NCBI RefSeq assembly: GCF_006538725.1
Contig: NZ_BJLQ01000030.1
Coordinates: 1 to 41,009, forward strand
Length of the DNA: 41,009 bases
Reading direction: 5' to 3'
From: Cellulomonas gelida
GTDB taxonomy: Bacteria; Actinomycetota; Actinomycetes; Actinomycetales; Cellulomonadaceae
Of this stretch, positions 34,420 through 41,009 are shown piece by piece. The position numbers were made by a program, and so were the translations under genes. The notes under the pieces are model-generated. The model saw nothing but the letters and a program-made list of their open reading frames with translations, did not search any database and was not told the DNA's origin. Every line of letters starts with the position of its first letter. Position 1 is the first letter of the stretch.

Positions 34420-35726
34420 CCGGCGCGGGGCACGACCGTCGGAGCGTCACCCGTCGGCGTGAGCGGGCTCGTGCGCTGCGGCGCCTGCGAGCCGGCGGCC
34501 TCGGTCACGCGCGCGAGCCGTGCCGTGACCTCGCTCGCGGAGAGCGTCGACGTGCCGCCTGCGATGTCGGCGAGCGCGTGCACCTTGTGCCCGCTCTTGC
34601 GGTCGACCGTGATCGCCGTCCACTCGACACCGGTCACCCGCGCGGGCCCCGCGGCTCGTCCTTCGGCGTCGAAGCCGCCGGGACTGCTCACGTGCGCGGT
34701 GAGCAGCAGGCCCGAGTCGGTCTTGGCCGTGCAGCACGCGCCGTCCTGGTTGGACAGGAAGTTGCCGAGCCCGTACGCGACCCACATCCCCGTGCCGTCG
34801 GGGCCGCCCTCGAGCCGCACGACCGGCTGCGGCACGTGCGCGTGGTGGCCGATGTACAGGTCGAACTCGCCCGAGGCGGCGATCTCCTGCGCGACCTCGA
34901 CCTGCTCCGCGGTGGGCTCCGTCTGGTACTCGACGCAGCAGTGCACGCTCGCGACGACGAGGTCGGCGCCGGCCTGGCGCGCGGCCTTGGCCTCGGCGAC
35001 CATCGCGGGCACGTCGATGAGCGCGACCGACCACGGCTTGTCCGCGTCGACGGGCATGCCGTTGGTGCCGTAGGTCGCGGCGATCTGCGCGACGGTGATC
35101 GACTGCCCCGCACGTTCGAGCGTGTAGAGCTGCGGCTGGGCCGCCTCGGTCTGCGTGCGAGCGGTCCCGACGTGACCGAGCCCGGCCTCGTCGAGCGCGT
35201 CCAGCGTCGCGGAGACGCCCGCGAACCCGCGGTCGACGGAGTGGTTCGACGCGGTGGAGCAGCCGTCCCAGCCCTGCTGGGCGAGACCGGCGACCACCTG
35301 CGCGGGCGCCCCGAAGATCGGGTACCCGCTCGGCTTGCTGCCGGCCGGCGCGACGGGCACCTCGAGGTGGCACAGCGCGAGGTCGGCGCCCTGCACCCAC
35401 GGGTCCAGGGGCGCCAGGAGGGGGCCGAAGTCGACCGTCCCGCCCGTGGTGGCCGACGAGATGACCGGGAGGTGGGGGAGGACGTCACCCGTCGCGACGA
35501 TCGTGAACTCGGCGTCCGGGTCGGGCGTCGGCGAGGGTGTCGGCGACGGGGTCGGGCTCGCGCTCGTCTCGGTCGCGGTGGCCTGCGGCTGCGTCGGCTC
35601 GTCGGCGCGCTGCTCCCACGGGCGCAGCGCGGCGGCGGCGCCCCCGGCGACCGCGACGACGAGCGCGAGCGTGAGGAGCGACGCCATGACGGGTGGGCGC
35701 CGGGACGAGCGGGCGTGGCGGGTCAC
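34416..35726 (-). CDS. Exported CapA-family protein (poly-gamma-glutamate synthesis CapA-like)
   Basis: A 436-residue membrane-anchored or secreted protein. N-terminal signal/anchor at about residues 14-33, then a Thr/Pro/Ser linker with SPTPSPTP repeats. The CapA metallophosphoesterase-like domain (about 75-370) keeps ATGDVLPH, CHLEVP, TASNHSVDRG, GHHAHVPQPV and AYGLGNFLSN, the positions of likely metal ligands. CapA in Bacillus belongs to the capBCAD capsule operon. Here no capB, capC or capD is adjacent, so gamma-glutamate synthesis is unproven. GTG 35726 has a TAGGGT box 6 bases upstream, suggesting a leaderless message. It is convergent with the GGDEF-EAL gene and divergent from pgsA. 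Confidence 0.88.
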   Translation of the reverse strand: MTRHARSSRRPPVMASLLTLALVVAVAGGAAAALRPWEQRADEPTQPQATATETSASPTPSPTPSPTPDPDAEFTIVATGDVLPHLPVISSATTGGTVDFGPLLAPLDPWVQGADLALCHLEVPVAPAGSKPSGYPIFGAPAQVVAGLAQQGWDGCSTASNHSVDRGFAGVSATLDALDEAGLGHVGTARTQTEAAQPQLYTLERAGQSITVAQIAATYGTNGMPVDADKPWSVALIDVPAMVAEAKAARQAGADLVVASVHCCVEYQTEPTAEQVEVAQEIAASGEFDLYIGHHAHVPQPVVRLEGGPDGTGMWVAYGLGNFLSNQDGACCTAKTDSGLLLTAHVSSPGGFDAEGRAAGPARVTGVEWTAITVDRKSGHKVHALADIAGGTSTLSASEVTARLARVTEAAGSQAPQRTSPLTPTGDAPTVVPRAG

Positions 35727-35732
35727 ACGCGG

Positions 35733-35738
35733 ACCCTA
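35733..35738 (-). promoter_or_regulatory. -10 box for leaderless capA-like gene
   Basis: On the minus strand TAGGGT is followed by 6 bases and the GTG at 35726. Confidence 0.5.
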
Positions 35739-35848
35739 GCCGTCCCGCCTCGCTCAGCGGGAATGCGCCCCGCGTGCGCCACCCGGGCGGCGCACGGACG
35801 ACGCGCGGGTAGGTCGCCCAGGTGACGGGCCCGTGGCGCTCCACGACC

Positions 35849-35854
35849 TAGGCT
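35849..35854 (+). promoter_or_regulatory. -10 box for leaderless pgsA
   Basis: TAGGCT, then 6 bases, then the GTG at 35861; no ribosome binding site. Confidence 0.5.
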
Positions 35855-35860
35855 GTCGGG

Positions 35861-36448
35861 GTGAGCGCCGCACCCCAGCCGTCGTGGAACCTCGCGAACG
35901 TGTTGACGGTCGCGCGGGTCCTCCTCGTGCCGGTCTTCGGTTGGGCGCTGCTCGCCGAAGGCGGCGAGAGCGTCGGCTACCGGCTGCTCGCCGCCGGCAT
36001 CTTCGGGGTCGCCGCGGTCACGGACCGCATCGACGGCTGGTACGCGCGCCGGACGAACCAGGTCACCGACTTCGGCAAGCTCCTCGACCCGATCGCCGAC
36101 AAGCTGCTGATCGGCACGGCGCTCGTCCTGCTCTCCGCGCTGGACGAGCTGCCGTGGTGGATCACGGTCGTGATCCTCGTGCGCGAGCTCGGGATCACGG
36201 TCATGCGCTTCTTCCTGCTCCGCTACGTCGTCCTGCCCGCGTCCCGTGGGGGCAAGCTCAAGACCGTGCTGCAGTCGTTCGCGATCGGGCTCTACGTGCT
36301 GCCTCTGTTCGCGATGCCCGGCGCGTTCGAGGTGCTCGCGGGCGTGGTCATGGCCGCGGCGCTCGTGGTGACGGTCGTGACCGGCCTCGACTACGTACGC
36401 ACCGCGGCCCGTATCCGTCGGACCGCGACCGTCCCGCCCGGGATCTAG
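35861..36448 (+). CDS. pgsA: CDP-diacylglycerol-glycerol-3-phosphate 3-phosphatidyltransferase PgsA
   Basis: Makes phosphatidylglycerol phosphate in the membrane, the precursor of phosphatidylglycerol and cardiolipin. It has 195 residues and about 5-6 helices. The CDP-alcohol phosphotransferase motif DGx2ARx8Gx3Dx3D is complete (RIDGWYARRTNQ, then DFGKLLDPIADK). GKLKTVLQ and the N-terminal NLANVLTVARVLLVPVF fit PgsA. GTG start, probably leaderless. cinA starts 1 base after the stop. The order ftsK-pgsA-cinA-clgR is conserved in actinobacteria, which favours PgsA over a phosphatidylinositol-type paralogue. Confidence 0.94.
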   Translation: MSAAPQPSWNLANVLTVARVLLVPVFGWALLAEGGESVGYRLLAAGIFGVAAVTDRIDGWYARRTNQVTDFGKLLDPIADKLLIGTALVLLSALDELPWWITVVILVRELGITVMRFFLLRYVVLPASRGGKLKTVLQSFAIGLYVLPLFAMPGAFEVLAGVVMAAALVVTVVTGLDYVRTAARIRRTATVPPGI

Positions 36449-36449
36449 C

Positions 36450-36971
36450 GTGCCCGGCTCTGGAACGCCCGGCCCGACGACGAGCGCGGCCGCGGTGGCT
36501 CTTGAGGCGCTGCGGGATCGTGGGTGGACGCTCGCGGTCGCCGAGTCCCTGACCGGCGGGCTGCTCAGCGCGCGCCTCGTCGACGTCCCCGGTGCCTCGC
36601 TGGTCCACCGCGGCGCGGTCGTGGCCTACGCGACCGACCTCAAGGCCCGCCTCCTCGGCGTCGACGACGACCTGCTGACCCGGCGCGGTCCGGTCGACCC
36701 GGACGTCGCGCTGCAGATGGCCGACGGCGTGCGCGAGCGGCTCGGCGCGGACGTGGGTCTCGCGACCACGGGGGTGGCCGGACCCGAGGGCCAGGACGGC
36801 AAGCCGCCGGGGACGGTGCACGTGGCGGTGGTGACACCCTTCGGCCGGCGGGTCGTCTCGCTGCTGCTCGCGGGCGACCGAGCAGCGGTGCGCGCACAGA
36901 CGGTCGAGGCCGCGCTGCGGCTCCTGGTCGAGGCCGTCGCGCCGGGTGGCCGGCGCCGGGCCTCGTCGTGA
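36450..36971 (+). CDS. cinA: CinA-family nicotinamide-nucleotide amidohydrolase (PncC)
   Basis: A 173-residue stand-alone CinA C-terminal domain, which deamidates NMN to nicotinate mononucleotide in pyridine nucleotide recycling. Seen: LAVAESLTGGLLSARLVDVPGAS (catalytic Ser region), GAVVAYATDLKARLLGV, and ATTGVAGPEGQDGKPPGTVHVAV. The N-terminal MoCF-like half found in longer CinA proteins is absent. The GTG starts 1 base after pgsA, so they are one operon. The clgR region follows after 319 bases. Confidence 0.93.
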   Translation: MPGSGTPGPTTSAAAVALEALRDRGWTLAVAESLTGGLLSARLVDVPGASLVHRGAVVAYATDLKARLLGVDDDLLTRRGPVDPDVALQMADGVRERLGADVGLATTGVAGPEGQDGKPPGTVHVAVVTPFGRRVVSLLLAGDRAAVRAQTVEAALRLLVEAVAPGGRRRASS

Positions 36972-37022
36972 CTGCCGCGGCGCGGGCCGGCCGGGACCGG
37001 TGCGCCGTCCGCGAGGGTGAAT

Positions 37023-37038
37023 CCTCGCGAGCGCGAGG
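37023..37038. promoter_or_regulatory. Palindrome upstream of clgR
   Basis: CCTCGCG-AG-CGCGAGG is a perfect 7-base inverted repeat with a 2-base centre. ClgR activates its own gene in other actinobacteria through CGC-rich inverted repeats (CGC-5N-GCG style). This one has a 4-base CGC-GCG spacing, so it does not match that form exactly. It could be an operator or an RNA stem after cinA. Confidence 0.35.
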
Positions 37039-37149
37039 GAGCGGCCGACGGGACGCGGGAACACGGCGACGTGCTCGGACGTTGGAGCGAGCGTGATGAA
37101 CACTCGACCTCCTGCCCGCCGCGCGACCGCGCGTGTGAGTGGCGCACGG

Positions 37150-37155
37150 TACGGT
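37150..37155 (+). promoter_or_regulatory. -10 box placing a leaderless start inside the clgR leader
   Basis: TACGGT, 6 bases, then GTG at 37162, which is in frame with clgR. A transcript starting here would either begin translation at once, giving a ClgR with 43 extra residues, or serve as a 129-base leader for the ATG at 37291. Confidence 0.45.
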
Positions 37156-37178
37156 GGCAAGGTGTCGGCGGACAGGAC

Positions 37179-37200
37179 GGCGACACGCGAGGCGACACGC
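37179..37200 (+). repeat. Short tandem direct repeat
   Basis: GGCGACACGC occurs at 37179-37188 and again at 37191-37200, separated by GA. The 12-base period gives in-frame units if the extended clgR is translated. No function is assigned. Confidence 0.5.
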
Positions 37201-37290
37201 CAGCCGGCACGGGACGTGCCGACTGGCTCGACACTCCGGCTCGACGGCAGGACCGTCGGCCGGACGGACGAGACGAGAGGGGGAGCCCCG

Positions 37291-37632
37291 ATGGTCGTAC
37301 TGCGTCGTGAGATCGGCGATGTGCTGCGGGACGCGCGTCAGCGCCAGGGCCGGACCCTTCGTGAGGTCTCGTCGGCGGCACGGGTCTCGCTCGGGTACCT
37401 GAGCGAGGTCGAGCGAGGGCAGAAGGAGGCGTCGTCGGAGCTGCTGCAGAGCATCTGCGCCGCGCTCGACGTGCCGATGTCGCTCGTGCTGCGCGAGGTG
37501 AGCGACCGGGTCGCGGTCGCCGAAGGGCTGCTCATCCCGGACACGGTCCCCGCGGACCTGGCAGCGTCGATGGGATGCACCGGCGAGGGTGGCTGGGCGC
37601 GGACGCGCTCGGAGCTCGCGCCGATCGGCTGA
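37291..37632 (+). CDS. clgR: XRE-family regulator ClgR
   Basis: Activator of clp protease genes and other stress genes. It has 113 residues. The start [52 protein letters not shown] matches ClgR proteins closely; the helix-turn-helix spans about residues 8-62. The C-terminus ([21 protein letters not shown]) fits, and the very end [14 protein letters not shown] is variable. The final residues differ from the Ala-Ala ends of ClgR proteins that are ClpXP substrates. ATG 37291 has a GAGGGGGAG site 6-7 bases upstream; a leaderless in-frame GTG at 37162 is an alternative start. It follows cinA, as usual. recA, which commonly lies just beyond, is not seen; instead the convergent nei-lhr operon follows. 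Confidence 0.92.
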   Translation: MVVLRREIGDVLRDARQRQGRTLREVSSAARVSLGYLSEVERGQKEASSELLQSICAALDVPMSLVLREVSDRVAVAEGLLIPDTVPADLAASMGCTGEGGWARTRSELAPIG

Positions 37633-37693
37633 CGACTGCTCGTCGGCCCACTGCTCGACAGACACTCCAGCGCACGCGCTGGGCGGACTTCAC

Positions 37694-37729
37694 CACGAGC
37701 CCCGGACGGATCGCCGTCCGGGGCTCGTG
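37694..37729. terminator. Strong hairpin terminator between clgR and nei
   Basis: CACGAGCCCCGGACGG (37694-37709) pairs with CCGTCCGGGGCTCGTG (37714-37729): 16 perfect pairs with an ATCG loop. It lies between two convergent genes. Confidence 0.8.
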
Positions 37730-37770
37730 CTGTCTGCGGCTCGTTGCTGTCTGCGGCTCGTGGTGTCCGC
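37722..37770 (+). repeat. Three tandem 16-17-base repeats starting inside the terminator arm
   Basis: The units are GGCTCGTGCTGTCTGC (37722-37737), GGCTCGTTGCTGTCTGC (37738-37754) and the diverged GGCTCGTGGTGTCCGC (37755-37770). The first shares its GGCTCGTG with the right arm of the hairpin. Possible origin by slippage at the terminator. Confidence 0.75.
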
Positions 37771-37830
37771 GACCATGTGAGGACTGCCGGGTGGCCCACG
37801 AGCGCCTGCGGCGGCGGCCGATCGCCGACA

Positions 37831-38586
37831 TCAGGGTCGCTGGCAGGACGGGCAGTAGAACACCGGCCGCTGCATCGGGGGTTGGCGCGCCTGGCCGACC
37901 GTGATCGGCGTGCCGCACCGGGGGCACGGCTGCCTCAGCCGCCCGTGCACCCGCCCGGGTGGGAACCCCGTGAGCACGGCACGCTGCAGCTGTTGCCGCG
38001 CCGTGAGGTACAGCCGGCGCGGGTCGGGGACCTCGCACGCCGGGGTCCACGGCCACAGGCGTAGCGCGAACAACGACTCGGCGCAGTAGATCGTCCCGAT
38101 GCCCGCGGCGACCCGTTGGTCGAGCAGCACCTCGGCGGCCGGGACGTCTGCGGCCGAACGCCACCGCTCGAGGATCTCGTCGAGCGCGAGCTCGTCGGCG
38201 AGCAGGTCGGGGCCGAGGTGCGCGAGCAGGCGGGGCTCGTCGCGCGTCGGCAGCACGTCGAGCATGCCGAGCAGCCGGCCGAGCGCCGTCCAGCGGGACG
38301 TCGCGAGCACCGCTCGGATCTCCGGGGCGCGGCCGCGTGCCGCGGGTGTCCCGGTGCGCGCCAGCCGCCACTCGCCGTCCATGCGCAGGTGGGTGTGCAG
38401 CGTGCGACCGTCGTCGAACCGCGTGAGCAGGTGCTTGCCGTAGGAGCGCGTGCCGAGCACGGTGCGGCCGGTGAGGTCCACGCCGGCCGCGGTGGGCCAG
38501 CGCAGCTCTGCGCGCTCGAGGACCTGCCCCGCGAGCGCCTCGTCGAGCCTGGTCGCGGTGCGCCGCAGGATGTCGCCCTCAGGCAC
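37831..38586 (-). CDS. nei: Fpg/Nei-family DNA glycosylase (Nei2-like)
   Basis: Base-excision-repair glycosylase/AP lyase removing oxidised bases. It has 251 residues. The start Pro2-Glu3 (PEGDILRRTATRL) holds the Schiff-base Pro and catalytic Glu. Lys51 in SYGKHLL and the H2TH region (VAAGIGTIYCAESLF) fit. A C-terminal zinc finger has Cys221, Cys224, Cys245 and Cys248 (CPRC, CPSC). The MPEGD start and its position behind lhr resemble the actinobacterial Nei2 group rather than MutM. GTG start (initiator Met is cleaved before Pro2 acts). lhr ends 48 bases upstream, so the two are probably one operon. The strong terminator at 37694-37729 follows. Confidence 0.92.
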   Translation of the reverse strand: MPEGDILRRTATRLDEALAGQVLERAELRWPTAAGVDLTGRTVLGTRSYGKHLLTRFDDGRTLHTHLRMDGEWRLARTGTPAARGRAPEIRAVLATSRWTALGRLLGMLDVLPTRDEPRLLAHLGPDLLADELALDEILERWRSAADVPAAEVLLDQRVAAGIGTIYCAESLFALRLWPWTPACEVPDPRRLYLTARQQLQRAVLTGFPPGRVHGRLRQPCPRCGTPITVGQARQPPMQRPVFYCPSCQRP

Positions 38587-38634
38587 CGGGCACCGCCTGC
38601 GCGAGGCGTGCGCCGTGCCGCCGGGATCGGCGCG

Positions 38635-41009
38635 TCATCGGTCGGTGCCGAGACGGAGCCCGCGCGGCGTGGTCGCGAAGCCCGCGGCGACCAGTGCCTG
38701 CCCGAGCGGCGAGTGCACGGCGCCGTCGGCGAGCACCGTCGCGCCGTCGATGCGGGAGATCGTGAGCCGGCCCGTGCGAGCCACGACGGCGGCGAGGCCG
38801 CGCGTCGCCGCGGCGAGGGTCTCCTCGTCGTCCGCGAACGACAGCGCGGTGCGCCCGCCGCGCTCGAGGTACAGCGCGAGCGCGCCGTCGACGAGCACGA
38901 CGAGCGAGCCGGCCTTGCGCCCGGGGCGGTGCCCCGTCCCGTCGCCACCGGTGGGCCGCTCGGGCCACGCGAGCGACCCGCCGTACGGGTTGGCCGGGTC
39001 CGTCGCGGCCAGGACGACGACCACCGGGTGCGACCCCGATCCGGAGCGGCGCGCGGAGTCGTCGCTCCCGCCACCGGTCGTCGGACCTCCGCGGCCGGGG
39101 GTCCACACGTCTGCGGACCCTCGCGCGGGGACGGTCGCCGGCTCGTCGCGCAGCTCGACCGCGCGGTCCCGCGCGGCCTGCACCGTCGCGGCGTCCGCAC
39201 GGAGCTGGTCGACCGCGCCCGGCAGCGCGAACTGCGACCCGCCGAGCCGCTCGACGAAGTACCCGCGGCGCACCTGGCCGCCCTGCTCGAGCGCGCCGAG
39301 CACGCGGTACACGTCCCCGAACCGGCCGCCGATGCCCTCGAGCGGGGCGACCGCGCGCGTGAGCACGCCGTGCCGGTCGAGGAGCTGGGCCGCCAGGGCG
39401 TGCGCGCGCAGCGTGGGGTCGGGCTCGCGCGGGGGCAGGAGCGACCAGCGGCCGGCGGCGCTCCCGATGCTCGAGCCGTGGGCCGGCCGGCCCGTCCCCA
39501 GCCCGCTCCCGGTGCCCAGGCCGCGCAGCCCGAGGCGCGGGCGCAGGGCCCGACCGCGGGGAGCCGCCGCGCGCGTGCGGTGCGCGGTCGTGCCCGAGCC
39601 GAGCCAGGCGCGCAGCGGTGCGAGCGAGTCGTTCGTGACCTGGCCCGCCCACACGAGCTCCCACAGCGCGGCCGCGACGTCGCGCTCGGTCGGCGGGGTG
39701 TGCCCGGCGTCGTCGGTCACGGCGTCCGCGAGCCGCTCGGCCACACGCGTGGTGAGCGCACCGACGAACCACGCCCCGCCGTCGGCGAGGCACGCGAGGA
39801 CCGCCGCCTGCACGGGCGGTAGCCCGACCGCGGCATCGGGCGGGTCGGCGAGCGTGGCAGCGGGCAGCGTGAGGTCCGCGACCGCGGCGGGGTGCAGCGA
39901 GACCAGACCGTCGTGGCCCGGCAGTGCCGCGTGACCGGCCCACACCACCTCACCAGCGGCGGTGAGCTCGTCGAGCATCTCCGGGCGGTAGTCGACGACG
40001 CGTGACGGCAGGACGTGGCCCTCGAGGGCCGAGGCCGGGACCGCGAAGCCCGCGAGCTGCTCGACGACGCGCGCGACGCCGTCGACGCCGCGCAGGCCGT
40101 CGCCCGCGCGCCCCAGCACGGGCACGACCGACTGCCAGCGCGGCAGGAACACGCCGAGCGCGCGCGGGTCGACGGGCTCGACCTGGGAGCGCAGGGCGGC
40201 CAGCGAGCGGCGGCGCAGCGTCCGGAGCACGTCGCCGTCGCAGTACTCGTCGCCCGTCCCGCCCAGCTCGGTAGGGCGCAGCCGTCCCCGGACGAGCACG
40301 CCCGTGCTCTCGAGTCGCGCGAGCGCCTGGTGCGCGATCGCCACGCCCCAGCCGTACCGCGCGGCGAGCGCCGCCGCGGTGAAGGGACCGTGCGTGCGCG
40401 CGTACCGACGGGTCAGGTCGCCGACCGGGTCGGGGAGGACCTCGGTGAACGCCTCGGGCACGCCGACCGGCAGCGCGACGCCCAGCGCGTCCCGCAGCCG
40501 ACCGGCGTCCTCGACCGCGGCCCACTGCGCGGCGCGGTGCGCGGGCACCCCGGCGAGGCGCACCTCGATCAGGCGGCGCGCCGCCGCGAGCTCCTCGAGC
40601 CACCGCGTCACGTGGTCGTGCGCGGCGGGCGCGGTCCTGGTCATGAGCTCGGGCACCGTCAGGGGACCGTGCCGGCGCACCGTGTCGGCGAGCTGCTCCA
40701 GCGTCGTCGCCTGCCGGTCGGGCGCCCGGCCCGAGAGCTCGGCCTCGGTGTCGAGCACCGCCTGCGGGTCGAGCAGGTCGGCGAGCTGGGACTCGCCACC
40801 CTGACCGAGCAGCTCGGCGAGCAGCGTGGGGTCGAGCGTGAGTGCCGCGGCCCGTCGCTCGGCCAGCGGCGCGTCCCCGTCGTACAGGAACTGCGCGGTG
40901 TAGCCCATGAGCAGCGACTGCGCGAACGGCGAGGGCGACGCGGTCGTCACCTCGAGCACCCGGACGCGGCCCGCCGCGATGCCGCGCATCAGCTCGGCCA
41001 GCGCGCCGG
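38635..41009 (-). CDS. lhr: Lhr-like ATP-dependent helicase, C-terminal part (truncated by window edge)
   Basis: Large superfamily 2 DNA helicase found widely in actinobacteria, usually about 1,500 residues. About 790 are visible here: the part behind the helicase core. The N-terminal motor with its Walker motifs lies beyond the right edge. Seen: ELMRGIAAGRVRVLEVTTASPSPFAQSLLMGY, PLAERRAAALTLD and LLAELLG, a well-known Lhr segment after the second RecA-like domain. Winged-helix and Lhr-CTD regions follow (GDEYCDGDVLRTLRRRSLAALR, GRWSLLPP, QLLDRHGVLTRAV). The end carries LVVLVDGALALYLERGGRTALSF. The frame is open to 41009 with no start expected in view. Role in mutagenic or crosslink repair is known for the family; coupling with nei supports a repair operon. 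Confidence 0.93.
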   Translation of the reverse strand, partial: GALAELMRGIAAGRVRVLEVTTASPSPFAQSLLMGYTAQFLYDGDAPLAERRAAALTLDPTLLAELLGQGGESQLADLLDPQAVLDTEAELSGRAPDRQATTLEQLADTVRRHGPLTVPELMTRTAPAAHDHVTRWLEELAAARRLIEVRLAGVPAHRAAQWAAVEDAGRLRDALGVALPVGVPEAFTEVLPDPVGDLTRRYARTHGPFTAAALAARYGWGVAIAHQALARLESTGVLVRGRLRPTELGGTGDEYCDGDVLRTLRRRSLAALRSQVEPVDPRALGVFLPRWQSVVPVLGRAGDGLRGVDGVARVVEQLAGFAVPASALEGHVLPSRVVDYRPEMLDELTAAGEVVWAGHAALPGHDGLVSLHPAAVADLTLPAATLADPPDAAVGLPPVQAAVLACLADGGAWFVGALTTRVAERLADAVTDDAGHTPPTERDVAAALWELVWAGQVTNDSLAPLRAWLGSGTTAHRTRAAAPRGRALRPRLGLRGLGTGSGLGTGRPAHGSSIGSAAGRWSLLPPREPDPTLRAHALAAQLLDRHGVLTRAVAPLEGIGGRFGDVYRVLGALEQGGQVRRGYFVERLGGSQFALPGAVDQLRADAATVQAARDRAVELRDEPATVPARGSADVWTPGRGGPTTGGGSDDSARRSGSGSHPVVVVLAATDPANPYGGSLAWPERPTGGDGTGHRPGRKAGSLVVLVDGALALYLERGGRTALSFADDEETLAAATRGLAAVVARTGRLTISRIDGATVLADGAVHSPLGQALVAAGFATTPRGLRLGTDR

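Larger units (their letters stand above)
36972..37290 (+). other. Long leader and regulatory region of clgR
   Basis: A 319-base stretch without an independently recognisable gene. It holds a 16-base palindrome (37023-37038), a TACGGT box with a GTG 6 bases on (37150-37164), a 10-base tandem repeat (37179-37200), and the ribosome binding site of clgR (about 37276-37284). The frame of clgR is open from 37093 without stop, so part of it may be translated. Confidence 0.6.

Noticed and set aside
34416..35726. Complete poly-gamma-glutamate capsule operon
   Set aside because: Only the CapA-like protein is present; neighbours are a c-di-GMP enzyme and pgsA, with no ligase or export partner.
35861..36448. 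Phosphatidylinositol phosphate synthase as the identity of the CDP-alcohol enzyme
   Set aside because: Its position in ftsK-pgsA-cinA-clgR and the N-terminal sequence fit PgsA better. The shared motif alone would not decide it.
38450..39934. 494-codon plus-strand frame overlapping lhr and nei
   Set aside because: The reading is Ser/Arg/Pro-rich without domains, while both minus-strand genes show family motifs.

Overview
The window is about 41 kb of very GC-rich (roughly 73 percent by eye) actinobacterial chromosome. Gene order and the best-recognised proteins point to Cellulomonas or a close relative in the Cellulomonadaceae/Micrococcales. The evidence is a CenC-like GH9 cellulase with two CBM4 modules, the order rbfA-truB-ribF-rpsO-pnp-M16 protease-dapB, and then thyA-dfrA-dapA-rnj-ftsK-pgsA-cinA-clgR. 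Genus is an inference; no rRNA is present to confirm it. I find no tRNA, rRNA, CRISPR array, transposase or phage gene.

Layout. 1-14,000 is the translation/RNA-metabolism cluster (rbfA, truB, ribF, rpsO, pnp, M16 protease). It is split by three accessory insertions: a divergent MFS exporter/TetR pair between rbfA and truB, a secreted GH9 endoglucanase between truB and ribF, and a secreted CAP-domain protein between ribF and rpsO. 14,069-18,345 holds a very large secreted subtilase with a C-terminal RTX repeat array, read leftward, and a divergent AraC-type regulator. 18,389-26,299 holds lysine/peptidoglycan precursor, folate and RNA-decay genes (dapB, thyA-dfrA, dapA, rnj), with small leftward operons between them (UPF0114-GNAT and azlC-azlD). 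26,274-29,134 is an accessory block: GlxA-like regulator, divergent metal-dependent hydrolase of the MBL fold, EamA exporter. 29,299-37,632 is the ftsK region: ftsK translationally coupled to a GGDEF-EAL protein, a leftward CapA-like protein, then pgsA-cinA-clgR. 37,831-41,009 is a leftward lhr-nei repair operon, with lhr cut off by the window edge.

How the genes work together. Housekeeping functions dominate: ribosome maturation, tRNA modification, flavin cofactors, mRNA turnover by PNPase and RNase J, diaminopimelate synthesis, dTMP/THF cycling, chromosome translocation, phospholipid synthesis and repair. The accessory genes deal with the outside: cellulose hydrolysis, extracellular proteolysis, drug and amino-acid export. 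The most striking local designs are: (i) truB start codon overlapping the stop of a TetR gene, so that it probably shares the repressor's transcript; (ii) a well-formed TTGACA-17-TACGGT promoter for the MFS gene with a palindrome just downstream of the expected start site; (iii) about ten genes with a TANNNT-like box 6 to 8 bases before the start codon, the signature of leaderless mRNAs; (iv) ftsK overlapping a c-di-GMP turnover enzyme; (v) two alternative starts for clgR.

I found no clearly new multi-gene defence or mobile system. The findings are mostly unusual couplings and candidate regulatory sites.
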